Part shown: in pieces, positions 1-6,616 of the stretch
How positions within the stretch are numbered: the stretch's first letter is position 1
Layout of the letters: every line of letters begins with the position of its first letter
Source: DATKNA01 sp035541595
GTDB lineage: Bacteria; Actinomycetota; Actinomycetes; Actinomycetales; Kineosporiaceae
NCBI GenBank assembly: GCA_035541595.1
Contig: DATKNA010000373.1
Span: forward strand, 1 to 11,695
Length of the DNA stretch: 11,695 nucleotides
Reading direction: 5' to 3'
Program-made: the position numbers and the translations under genes
Notes under the pieces: model-generated
What the model was told of the DNA's origin: nothing
Seen by the model: the letters and a program-made list of their open reading frames with translations, nothing else
Database searches by the model: none

Positions 1-98
1 CGTGGCCGCTCCCGGGATGCCGGACGGCGCCGGCCGCCGGCGTCCGGGATCCCGGACGCCGGCGGCCGGCGCCGTCCGGCATCCCGGGAGCGGCCACG
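1..98. repeat. Perfect 98-bp palindrome (49-bp arms, no spacer)
   Basis: Position i pairs with position 99-i for all 49 pairs, with the axis between A49 and T50 in the centre GGGATCCC. I checked every pair and there is no mismatch and no loop. Because pairing holds up to base 1, the palindrome may continue left of the window. Each arm is itself an imperfect palindrome (axis between 33 and 34; CCGGACG at 20-26 pairs with CGTCCGG at 41-47), so extruded strands could fold as nested hairpins. No T-run follows, so it is not a classical intrinsic terminator, although it could end transcription from the left. Fold-back assembly artefact is a serious alternative. Confidence 0.95.
12..87. repeat. Tandem ~32-bp quasi-palindromic repeat within the large palindrome
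   Basis: Bases 12-55 match bases 44-87 at 38 of 44 positions, with differences at 19, 27, 30, 37, 40 and 48. The sequence therefore also reads as about 2.4 direct copies of a 32-bp unit beginning CCGGGAT and carrying CCGGACG. Tandem and inverted symmetry together are what an array of hairpin units would give. Confidence 0.8.
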
Positions 99-99
99 G

Positions 100-113
100 C
101 GCGCGGCCGCGCG
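100..113. repeat. 14-bp perfect palindrome
   Basis: CGCGCGGCCGCGCG, with its axis between 106 and 107 and a NotI site (103-110) at the core. It lies two bases after the 98-bp palindrome. In DNA this rich in G and C such a short palindrome may be chance. Confidence 0.6.
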
Positions 114-257
114 GAGCCTCCCCCTGACGCCTCCGCCGCCCGACGCCGCGGGGTCCGCCGATCGGGCCGGAGGGGTTGTGGTCGACGCGGATCAGGAGTG
201 TGCTGGACCCACCGGTCGCGCGCCGGACGGGCACCAAATGTCGATCAGGGAGGCTCG

Positions 258-713
258 ATGACCACAGTTGGCACGGAGGCCGAGGGCGGTACGCCCGGGA
301 AGACGTCCGGACCAGACGGACCTGGTGGGCAGCCGACCGTGCGGGTCAGCCGCAGCGTCAGCGCCCCCGCGGTGCACGTCTGGGAGGTGCTGGTGAGCTC
401 CGCCGGCTCCGCCGCGCTGCTGGGAGAGGGAGCGATGCTCGGCGGCAAGGGCGAGCCCTACCACTGCGCCGACGGCACCAGCGGCGTCGTCCGCAGCTAT
501 CATCCGCTGGAGCAGCTCCGGGTGTCCTGGCACATCACGCCGGACAGCCCGCCGACGATCGTGGAGGTCGACCTCCGCTCGGACGGTGACGGCGACACCC
601 GCCTCGAGCTGAGCCAGGACCACCTCTGGCACGGTGTCGACGTCGACGATCTCCGGCGCCGTTGGTCCGCCGGCCTCGAACGCCTGGCCTCACTGGCCGA
701 ATCGACCCGCTGA
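258..713 (+). CDS. SRPBCC / AHSA1-like ligand-binding domain protein
   Basis: A 151-residue cytosolic protein. The ATG at 258 is preceded by GGGAGG (248-253) four bases upstream, which decides this start over an in-frame GTG at 198. Residues 1-26 are a Gly/Thr/Pro-rich, probably disordered tail. Residues 27-148 look like the SRPBCC (START/Bet v1) helix-grip fold of the Aha1-C type: an opening beta strand with a polar and small-residue pattern (VRVSRSVSAPAVHVWEVL), a middle G-x-V-x-x-Y-H-P-L-E-x-L strand turn near 76-87, a W-H-I-T-P segment near 91-95, and a C-terminal helix with WSAGLERLASLAE. Such domains bind hydrophobic ligands or act as toxin-antitoxin or chaperone accessories; no ligand can be inferred here. 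It is a single-gene unit, convergent with corA. Family assignment is by fold pattern only. Confidence 0.75.
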   Translation: MTTVGTEAEGGTPGKTSGPDGPGGQPTVRVSRSVSAPAVHVWEVLVSSAGSAALLGEGAMLGGKGEPYHCADGTSGVVRSYHPLEQLRVSWHITPDSPPTIVEVDLRSDGDGDTRLELSQDHLWHGVDVDDLRRRWSAGLERLASLAESTR

Positions 714-721
714 CGACAGCA

Positions 722-762
722 GCGCGGGGCGCCGCCGGCCGATCGCCGGTGGCGCCCCGCGC
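722..762. terminator. Strong two-way hairpin terminator between convergent genes
   Basis: Arms 722-739 and 745-762 form an 18-bp stem with a single G-T wobble (734/750) around a 5-base loop (740-744). It lies 8 bases after the stop at 713 and 12 bases before the stop of the opposing corA gene, so it can end transcripts from both sides. There is no U-tract on either strand, as is common in high-GC actinobacteria. Confidence 0.85.
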
Positions 763-774
763 AGTCGCCTCGGG

Positions 775-1749
775 TCAGAGCCAGTCGTTGGCGCGGAAGA
801 CCAGGTAGAGGGTTCCCGAGATCACGATGATCGAGATCGTCGACACCCAGAACCCCATCGGCTGGCCGAAACCCGGGTACGGGACGTTCTGGCCGTAGTA
901 CCCCGTGATCGCGGTCGGCACGGCGATGATTGCGGCCCAGCTGGTCACCTTCTTCATGATCGAGTTCATCCGGTTGCCCTGCATCGTCATGTGCGTCTCG
1001 AGAATGGTGTTGACGAGGTCGCGTAGCGACTCCGTCCACTCGGTGACCCGCAGGACATGGTCGTACACGTCCTGGTAGTAGGGCTCCATCGCAGGATCGA
1101 CGACACGCAGGTCGCGCCGCATGAGGGAGTTCACGACCTCGCGCATCGGGACGACGACGCGCCGCAGCAGCACGAGGCTCTTGCGCAGCTCGAACGAGCG
1201 TCGCAGCACCTCCCGGCTCTTCGGCAGCTCGTCGAAGAGCATGTCCTCGAGGCCCTCGATCTCGTCGTCCAGGGATTGGACGGCGAGGAAGTGGCCGTCG
1301 ACGATGACGTCGAGCAGGCCGTAGAGCAGGAACGAGGTGCCGTGCTTGGCCAGGTCCGGCGAGGCGTCCCAGCGCTCGACCACGTCGGCGATGGGGAAGT
1401 CCTCGGACTTGCGGACGGTCACCAGCGCCTGCCTCGTGACGAACGTGTCCACCTCGGCCTGGGTCAACCGGCCCGAGACCGGGTCGAGATGGACCGCGTA
1501 CCCGGTCACGAACAGGTGTGTGTCGTAACGGTCGAGCTTGGGTCGCTGGTGCTCGGTCACCGCATCCTCGACCGCCAGGCGGTGGAGCTGGAGCTCCTCG
1601 GCGATCATGGCGATGTCGCTCGCGCCGGGCTCGCACACGTCCACCCAGACCACGCTCGAGGGGTCCCGAAGGTGGTCGGACACGTCCGCGACCGGGAAGT
1701 CCTCGAGCTCGAGGACGCCGTTGCGGTACAGCCTCGTCCTGGCCGACAT
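775..1749 (-). CDS. corA: CorA-family divalent metal ion (Mg2+/Co2+) channel, GQN variant
   Basis: A 324-residue protein, the usual CorA length. By family knowledge it forms a homopentameric inner-membrane channel for Mg2+ or related divalent ions. Residues 1-240 are the cytosolic alpha/beta and long-helix funnel domain. The signature region LETHMTMQGNRMNSIMKKVT (250-269) leads into TM1 (about 266-286). TM2 covers about 300-318, followed by a short basic tail ending FRANDWL. The selectivity motif between the helices, normally YGMNF, reads YGQNV here (residues 285-289), with a PYPGFG periplasmic loop in place of the acidic MPEL loop. The ATG start at 1749 has no strong Shine-Dalgarno sequence. 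It lies 53 bp downstream of the penicillin-binding protein gene on the same strand, so the two may be co-transcribed. The ion transported cannot be settled from sequence. Confidence 0.92.
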   Translation of the reverse strand: MSARTRLYRNGVLELEDFPVADVSDHLRDPSSVVWVDVCEPGASDIAMIAEELQLHRLAVEDAVTEHQRPKLDRYDTHLFVTGYAVHLDPVSGRLTQAEVDTFVTRQALVTVRKSEDFPIADVVERWDASPDLAKHGTSFLLYGLLDVIVDGHFLAVQSLDDEIEGLEDMLFDELPKSREVLRRSFELRKSLVLLRRVVVPMREVVNSLMRRDLRVVDPAMEPYYQDVYDHVLRVTEWTESLRDLVNTILETHMTMQGNRMNSIMKKVTSWAAIIAVPTAITGYYGQNVPYPGFGQPMGFWVSTISIIVISGTLYLVFRANDWL

Positions 1750-1802
1750 ATCAGCACGGTACCCACACGGGCCCCGGGGGGCCGGAACCCACTCGGGTGG
1801 CG

Positions 1803-3752
1803 TCAGGCCAGGCGGCGCAGGAAGTCCGCTCCGATCGGGGCGGCGACCTTGGCGCCGAACCCGCCGCCCTCGACGATCACGGCGAACGCCAGGTCGCCCT
1901 GGTAGCCGGTGAACCAGGCGTGGGTGTCAGGCGGGTTGCTCGTGCCGAACTCCGCCGTGCCCGTCTTCCCGTGGACCGGACCGCCCGGCACGCCCGCGAG
2001 CGCGGTCCCGGTGCCCTCGGTGACGACGGCACGCATCAGATCGCGCAGCGTGGCGAGCGTCGGGCCGTCCAGCGCCGCGCCCGCCCCGGCCGACGACGGG
2101 GCCGGGTCCAGCACGAGACGCGGCGTCACCCGCGAGCCGGCCGCCACCGACGCCGTGACGGTGGCGACCGTGAGCGGGCTCGCCAGCACCTTGCCCTGAC
2201 CGATCATGTCGACGGCGTGCTCGACCTCGCTGCCCGAGGTCGGCACGCTGCCTCCGAAGGCCTGGACGCCGAGGCCGTCGGGCTCTCCGTAGCCGAGGGC
2301 CGACGCAGCAGCCGCGAGGTCCTCCGGGGTGACCTTCTGCCGGCTCCCGACGAAGGCCGCGTTGCAGGACTGCGCGAAATCCGTGCGGAACGGCACGGTG
2401 CCGAGAACCTCGTTCTCGGCGTTGCCGATCTTCAGTCCGTCGACGGTCACCGACGAAGGGCACGGCACCGGCGTCGTCGCGGTGTACCCCTGCCTGAGCA
2501 GGGCGTACCCTGAGACGATCTTGAATGTGGAACCCGGCGGGTACTGGCCGAGCAGGGCCCGGTCGTAGCCGGCCGCTTGGGGGCCGCCGTTGGCGACCGC
2601 CACGACGTGCCCGGTGCTCGGGCGGATCGCGACCAGGGCGGCGGGCTTGGTCGCGGCGCCCAGGGCCGCCTCCGCCGCGTCCTGCACCCTCGGATCGAGG
2701 CTCGTGGTGAGGTCCTGCCCCGCGACGGGCGCGACGTCGTACAGGGTGGTCCCGGCCGGGCCGGCCGTCGTGCCGCCACCCGCGCCGGACGTTCCGTCGC
2801 CCGCGCTCACCGCCCGGACCACGAGCCCAGGCCTGCCGGCGAGCCGGTCGTCGTAGGCGCGTTGGAGGCCGCTGAGGCCGGTGATGTCGCCGGCCCGTAC
2901 GCGACCGGCGGACGCCCGCACGATCGCGTCCGTCGCCGGACCGACGCTGCCGAGCAGTGCGCGGGCGAACTGTGCGGTCCGCCCGAGGGTGCGGGCGCTC
3001 GGCCGGGTGACCACGCCGGGGACGGAGTCCAGCCTGCCCGCCAGCCGTGCGTAGGCCTCCGCCCGCAGCGTGATGACCTCGACGAACGCCGTCGCGGTCG
3101 CCTGCTGGACGGCGCGGGTCAGCGCCGCGCCGTCGACGTCCACGATGCCCGCGACGGCCTGCGCGGTGGCCGCCCGGTTCTGCGTGGCGCCTGGCTGGAT
3201 GCCGACGTCGACGACGTCCTTGAGGCCGGCGAGGACCTCCCCGCGCGCGCCCAGGATCCGGCCACGTGTCGGGGCGGTCCGGGTGACGACCATGACCTGA
3301 CCCGCGCGGAGCGAGGGATGGATCAGCGAGGGGGCCCACTCGACGGTCCAGCGCCCGCCGACCCGGTGCACGCCGGCCGTGGTCTGGTACGTCCAGGTCC
3401 GGCCGCCGTCCAGCGTCCAGCGCACCCTCAGCCGTCCCGACGCCCTGCCCTGATCGGGGTCCGTCACGGACAGGACGTCCACGGCGGTCGGCCGGTCCGA
3501 GGCCGCCGGCGTGAGGGCGGCCGTGGCGGCGGCGACCCGGGCGGCCGCCTCCGTGGACATGACGCCGTCGAAGGGCACCGACGCCAGGCCCCCCGTCCGC
3601 CACCCCCGGGCGAACTGGGCGACCGCCCGCCGGGCGGCGTCCCGGTCCGCGTTCGAGCGCAACCGAAGGGCCAGCGGGACGGCGACCGCAGCCGCCACCA
3701 CGACCACGAGCATGACCGCGACCACCACGCGCCGGGCCCGACGGCGTGCCAC
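1803..3752 (-). CDS. Class B penicillin-binding protein with MecA_N/NTF2-like domain (transpeptidase)
   Basis: A 649-residue protein. It cross-links peptidoglycan stem peptides (D,D-transpeptidation) on the outer face of the membrane. A basic stretch and one membrane helix (about 8-29) anchor it. Residues 34-145 resemble the MecA_N NTF2-like domain (SRPTAVDVL, RWTLDGGRTWTYQTTAGVHRV, RWTVEWAPSLIHPSL). Residues 155-320 are the PBP dimerisation region, and 340-645 the transpeptidase domain. All three active-site motifs are present: STFK (nucleophile S408, K411), SCN (462-464) and KTGT (596-599). The architecture resembles mycobacterial PbpLipo (Rv2864c), but there is no lipobox Cys near the N-terminus. 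The GTG start at 3752 is chosen because AGGAG lies five bases upstream and the protein then opens directly with the membrane anchor. The extra 59 codons to the in-frame start at 3929 are low-complexity leader. It is divergent from the PAC2 gene and 53 bp upstream of corA. Confidence 0.95.
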   Translation of the reverse strand: MARRRARRVVVAVMLVVVVAAAVAVPLALRLRSNADRDAARRAVAQFARGWRTGGLASVPFDGVMSTEAAARVAAATAALTPAASDRPTAVDVLSVTDPDQGRASGRLRVRWTLDGGRTWTYQTTAGVHRVGGRWTVEWAPSLIHPSLRAGQVMVVTRTAPTRGRILGARGEVLAGLKDVVDVGIQPGATQNRAATAQAVAGIVDVDGAALTRAVQQATATAFVEVITLRAEAYARLAGRLDSVPGVVTRPSARTLGRTAQFARALLGSVGPATDAIVRASAGRVRAGDITGLSGLQRAYDDRLAGRPGLVVRAVSAGDGTSGAGGGTTAGPAGTTLYDVAPVAGQDLTTSLDPRVQDAAEAALGAATKPAALVAIRPSTGHVVAVANGGPQAAGYDRALLGQYPPGSTFKIVSGYALLRQGYTATTPVPCPSSVTVDGLKIGNAENEVLGTVPFRTDFAQSCNAAFVGSRQKVTPEDLAAAASALGYGEPDGLGVQAFGGSVPTSGSEVEHAVDMIGQGKVLASPLTVATVTASVAAGSRVTPRLVLDPAPSSAGAGAALDGPTLATLRDLMRAVVTEGTGTALAGVPGGPVHGKTGTAEFGTSNPPDTHAWFTGYQGDLAFAVIVEGGGFGAKVAAPIGADFLRRLA

Positions 3753-3757
3753 TCGAT

Positions 3758-3762
3758 CTCCT
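3758..3762 (-). promoter_or_regulatory. Shine-Dalgarno sequence deciding the PBP start
   Basis: Reading on the minus strand, GAGAGGAG is followed by ATCGA and GTG (3752-3750). A clear AGGAG with 5-nt spacing supports the short form of the penicillin-binding protein. Confidence 0.8.
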
Positions 3763-3951
3763 CTCGACCCCCGGTCCCGTGCCCCGGCGGGGCGGCCGTA
3801 CCCCGCCGACCCCTCGACGCTACCCAGACCGACCGCGTCGACGCGAACCCGCCCAGCAGGTGGACGGCGCCCGGGCGGCGCCTGGCCGCCCGCCGGGTTC
3901 TCGCCGTGGCTGCCCGTCGGGGCGCCCACCGGCCCGGGTAGGGTCGCGGGG

Positions 3952-3957
3952 AGGAGG
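3952..3957 (+). promoter_or_regulatory. Shine-Dalgarno sequence of the PAC2 gene
   Basis: AGGAGG ends ten bases before the GTG at 3968. The spacing is on the long side, but it is the only strong site upstream of the conserved part of the protein. Confidence 0.65.
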
Positions 3958-3967
3958 TGGCGCCGTC

Positions 3968-4894
3968 GTGCTGGACCCCGATGCCCTCTACGAACCCGAC
4001 GCCGTGCAGCCGCAGCCGGGCGAGCTCGAGCGCCCCGTGCTGCTGCATGCGTTGGGAGGCTTCGTCGACGCCGGACAGGCCGGGCGGCTGGCCGCGGAGC
4101 ACCTGCTGGCGACGCTGCCGCACCGGGTCCTCGTCAGGTTCGACGTCGACCAGATCTACGACTACCGGGCCCGCCGGCCGGTGATGACCTTCGTCGAGGA
4201 CCACTGGGAGTCCTACGACACCCCGCGGCTGGAGCTCAGCCTGGTCGAGGACGCCGTCGGCACCGGCTTCCTCATGCTCACCGGGCCGGAGCCGGACGTG
4301 CAGTGGGAGCGCTTCACCACCGCCGTCCGGAGCCTCGTGGAACGCTACGGCGTCCGGCTCACGGTCGGGGTGCACGCGATCCCCATGGCCGTGCCGCACA
4401 CCCGTCCGGTCGGCGTGACCGCGCATGCGACCCGTGCGGAGCTCATCGCCGGGCACGAACCGTGGGTGACCCGGGTGCAGGTGCCCGGTCACATGGCCGG
4501 GCTGCTCGAGTTCCGGCTCGGAGAGGCCGGCTTCGACGCCGCGGGGTTCGCCGTGCACGTGCCCCACTACCTGGCACAGGCCGAGTACCCGGACGCCGCG
4601 GCCACGCTCGTCGAGGCCGTCGCCGAGATCGGCGACCTGCGGCTGCCGGTGGGCGATCTGCGGGCCGCGGGGGAGCAGGTGCGCGCGGCCGTGGACGCGC
4701 AGGTCGCCGAGCAGCCGGAGGTCGCCGAGGTGGTCCGGGCGCTGGAGGAGCAGTACGACGCGTTCGTCGCGGCTCGGGGGCGCTCGTTGCTCGCCCGCGA
4801 CTCCCCCCTGCCGACGGCCGAAGAGCTCGGCGCCGAGCTCGAACGGTTCCTCGCCCAGGAGAACGACCGGCGCGGCCGCGGGAACGAGCCGTGA
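3968..4894 (+). CDS. PAC2-family (proteasome assembly chaperone-like) protein
   Basis: A 308-residue cytosolic protein. It matches the actinobacterial PAC2 family (the group of M. tuberculosis Rv2125), related by fold to eukaryotic proteasome assembly chaperone 2; the bacterial role is not established. Visible family features are LLHALGGFVDAGQAGR (25-40), FDVDQIYDYRARRP (58-71), LTGPEPDVQWERF (104-116), the small-residue strand GVHAIPMAVPHTRP (134-147), and GLLEFRLGEAGFDAAGFAVHVPHYLAQAEYP (178-208). Residues about 210-300 are a helical, Glu/Arg-rich tail that could be coiled-coil or interaction surface. The GTG start at 3968 is preferred because everything upstream in frame is Arg/Pro/Gly-rich leader sequence. 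It is transcribed alone, divergent from the PBP and convergent with the acyl-CoA dehydrogenase with only 15 bp between the stop codons. Confidence 0.9.
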   Translation: MLDPDALYEPDAVQPQPGELERPVLLHALGGFVDAGQAGRLAAEHLLATLPHRVLVRFDVDQIYDYRARRPVMTFVEDHWESYDTPRLELSLVEDAVGTGFLMLTGPEPDVQWERFTTAVRSLVERYGVRLTVGVHAIPMAVPHTRPVGVTAHATRAELIAGHEPWVTRVQVPGHMAGLLEFRLGEAGFDAAGFAVHVPHYLAQAEYPDAAATLVEAVAEIGDLRLPVGDLRAAGEQVRAAVDAQVAEQPEVAEVVRALEEQYDAFVAARGRSLLARDSPLPTAEELGAELERFLAQENDRRGRGNEP

Positions 4895-4914
4895 TCGGGC
4901 AGGCCATGATCACG
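4890..4914. terminator. Short inverted repeat spanning both convergent stop codons
   Basis: CGTGATC (4890-4896) pairs with GATCACG (4908-4914) around an 11-base loop. The stem contains the TGA of the PAC2 gene (4892-4894) on one strand and the TGA of the acyl-CoA dehydrogenase (4912-4910) on the other. At 7 bp without a U-tract it is a weak two-way terminator candidate. Confidence 0.45.
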
Positions 4915-6145
4915 AGAGCGGCCGTGGACGGTACGGCTTGAGCTCGCGGCGGGCCAGTGACACCTCGTGCACCTCGTCGGGGCCGTCGGCGATCCGCAAC
5001 ATCCGCGCCGCCGCCCAGAGCACCGGTAACGGCGTGTCCTGGCTCAGGCCGGCGCCCCCGTAGGCCTGGATCGCCTTGTCGATCACCCATTCCGCCGTCT
5101 GCGGGACGGCGATCTTGATGGCTTGGATCTCCGTGTGCGCGCCCTGGTTGCCGGCGGTGTCCATCAACCAGGCCGTCTTGAGCACAAGCAGCCGCGCCTG
5201 CTCGATGCGGACCCGGGACTGGGCGATCCACCGCTGGACCGTCTCGTGGTCGGCGAGGGGACGCCCGAACGCGACGCGATCGACCACACGCCGGCACATC
5301 AGCTCCAGCGCCCGCTCAGCCATGCCGATCAGTCGCATGCAGTGATGGATCCGGCCCGGGCCGAGCCGGGCCTGGGCGATCGCGAAGCCGTCGCCCTCCT
5401 CGGCCAACAGGTTCGCGGCCGGCACCCGCGCCCGGTCGAACTCGATCTCGGCGTGGCCCCCGTGACTGGCGTCGGCGAATCCGAAGACGGTCAGCCCCCG
5501 CTCGACCCGCACCCCGGGCGTGTCGCGCGGGACGAGGATCATCGACTGCTGCCGGTGTCGCGGCGCCGAGGCGTCCGTCTTCCCCATCACGATGAAGATC
5601 GCACAGTTCGGGTTCATCGCGCCCGAGGCCCACCACTTGCGACCGGTGACCACATACTCGTCGCCGTCCCGCTCGATGCCGGCCTCGATGTTCGTCGCGT
5701 CCGAGCTGGCGACGCCCGGCTCGGTCATGCAGAACGCCGACCGGATCCGCCCCTCCAGCAGCGGCCTCAGCCAGCGCTCCTGCTGCGCGCGGGTGCCGTA
5801 CATCGCCAGGATCTCCATGTTCCCGGTGTCCGGTGCCGCGCAGTTCATCGCCTGGGGGGCGAGCAGCGGGCTGCGCCCGCTCAGCTCGGCCAGCGGGGCG
5901 TACTGCAGGTTCGTGAGCCCGGCACCGTGGTCGCCGGGCAGGAACAGGTTCCACAGCCCGCGGCTGCGGGCCTGGGCCCTCAGCGTCTCCACGATCGGCG
6001 GGATGTCCCACCGGGTCGCGGGGTCGGCCTCGAACTCGCCGGACTGCTCGGCGAGGACCGCCTCGGCCGGATAGACGTGCTCGGAGAGGAACGCCGTCAG
6101 CGTGACCTGCAACTCGCGGGTCCGGGCGTCGTAGGTGAAGTCCAC
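4910..6145 (-). CDS. Acyl-CoA dehydrogenase, ACAD10/11-like
   Basis: A 411-residue cytosolic FAD flavoenzyme expected to introduce the alpha-beta double bond into an acyl-CoA and pass electrons to electron transfer flavoprotein. The three-part fold is readable: N-terminal helical domain (1-130), central beta domain with FCMTEPGVASSDATNI (138-153) and VTGRKWWASGAMNP (166-179), and C-terminal helical domain with VAFGRPLADHETVQ (291-304) and AYGGAGLSQDTPL (361-373). Near the end it carries ADGPDEVH (386-393), the signature I know from human ACAD11, where classical enzymes have the Y-E-G-T catalytic glutamate. D387 aligns with that base. The GTG start at 6145 has no obvious Shine-Dalgarno sequence; it begins with the conserved MDFTYDARTRELQ opening and lies 22 bp after the upstream stop, so coupling is likely. 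Chain length of the substrate cannot be told. Confidence 0.93.
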   Translation of the reverse strand: MDFTYDARTRELQVTLTAFLSEHVYPAEAVLAEQSGEFEADPATRWDIPPIVETLRAQARSRGLWNLFLPGDHGAGLTNLQYAPLAELSGRSPLLAPQAMNCAAPDTGNMEILAMYGTRAQQERWLRPLLEGRIRSAFCMTEPGVASSDATNIEAGIERDGDEYVVTGRKWWASGAMNPNCAIFIVMGKTDASAPRHRQQSMILVPRDTPGVRVERGLTVFGFADASHGGHAEIEFDRARVPAANLLAEEGDGFAIAQARLGPGRIHHCMRLIGMAERALELMCRRVVDRVAFGRPLADHETVQRWIAQSRVRIEQARLLVLKTAWLMDTAGNQGAHTEIQAIKIAVPQTAEWVIDKAIQAYGGAGLSQDTPLPVLWAAARMLRIADGPDEVHEVSLARRELKPYRPRPLS

Positions 6146-6167
6146 AGGTCAGTCTTACCGCACGTGG

Positions 6168-6599
6168 TTACCGAACAGTAGGCTCGGCGTACGAGCCGGT
6201 GACCTCCCGCAGCACGGCGAGCAGCGCTTGTCCGTAGGCGTCCTCGGCCGTCGACGCGCGGTGTCTGGAGCGACCGGACGGCAGCTCGAGCGTCACCGCG
6301 AACCCGTCGTCGCCGGATTCCAGTCTCACGAAGAGCCCGCCGAGCAGCTCGCGCAGCTGGTGCTCGGCGGGCATCCAGACCGCCTCGTGCTGGTCGATCG
6401 AGTCCAGCGCCCATTCGGTGACCCCGTTGAAGCCGATGACCGATCCGGTGGGGAAGCGGTGGACCTCGACGGTCATGTCGGAGAGCACGAAGACGTCCTC
6501 GTCCATGCCGCGGTTCGGGAGGATGAACCGGTCGCCGGGTCGCGGCGTCCAACGGAGCCCGGCCGCCCGCAGGGAGAGCGCGAGGTCCAGACCGATCAT
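6168..6599 (-). CDS. Conserved actinobacterial protein of unknown function (~143 aa)
   Basis: A 143-residue soluble protein with an ATG start at 6599 and a TAA stop. I recognise it as a widespread actinobacterial family of unknown role whose members are sometimes automatically labelled pilus assembly protein CpaE. Nothing here supports that name: there is no P-loop and no receiver domain. Conserved-looking blocks are LRAAGLRWTPRPGDRF (10-25), VFVLSDMTVEVH (36-47) and VIGFNGVTEWALDSI (54-68), followed by a short acidic helix (78-90) and an Ala-rich C-terminal helix (117-134). The Trp, Gly and Asp pattern suggests a small beta-rich fold. It sits 17 bp after ligB and 22 bp before the acyl-CoA dehydrogenase, so probably on the same transcript. 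The coding call is firm; the function is unknown. Confidence 0.85.
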   Translation of the reverse strand: MIGLDLALSLRAAGLRWTPRPGDRFILPNRGMDEDVFVLSDMTVEVHRFPTGSVIGFNGVTEWALDSIDQHEAVWMPAEHQLRELLGGLFVRLESGDDGFAVTLELPSGRSRHRASTAEDAYGQALLAVLREVTGSYAEPTVR

Positions 6600-6616
6600 C
6601 GGACCAGTATCACCCG

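Larger units (their letters stand above)
3753..3967. promoter_or_regulatory. Divergent intergenic region holding the promoters of the PBP and PAC2 genes
   Basis: 215 bp between two divergently read GTG starts, so it should hold both promoters and both leaders. A TAGGGT hexamer at 3939-3944 could serve as a -10 box for the PAC2 gene, but no convincing -35 box sits at the right distance. No clear operator repeat was seen. Confidence 0.4.

Noticed and set aside
1..98. Streptomyces-type linear chromosome telomere
   Set aside because: Known telomeres hold several spaced palindromes with GCGA-like loops; here there is one continuous perfect palindrome and no replication-end genes nearby.
176..204. 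Possible promoter for the SRPBCC gene (TTGTGG, 17-bp spacer, TGTGCT)
   Set aside because: The spacing is right, but each box matches only about half of the consensus, which is expected by chance.
1769..1800. Hairpins between the PBP and corA genes (GGCCCC/GGGGCC and a CCAC stem)
   Set aside because: The loop of the first is only two bases and the second stem is four pairs; neither supports a terminator, so read-through into corA remains likely.
3753..3929. N-terminal extension of the PBP by 59 residues
   Set aside because: The extension is intergenic-type Gly/Pro/Arg sequence, while a good Shine-Dalgarno sequence and the membrane anchor point to the GTG at 3752.
2577..3941. 454-codon plus-strand frame opposite the penicillin-binding protein
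   Set aside because: Composition is Arg/Gly/Pro-rich and no family is recognisable; the minus strand has all three PBP motifs.
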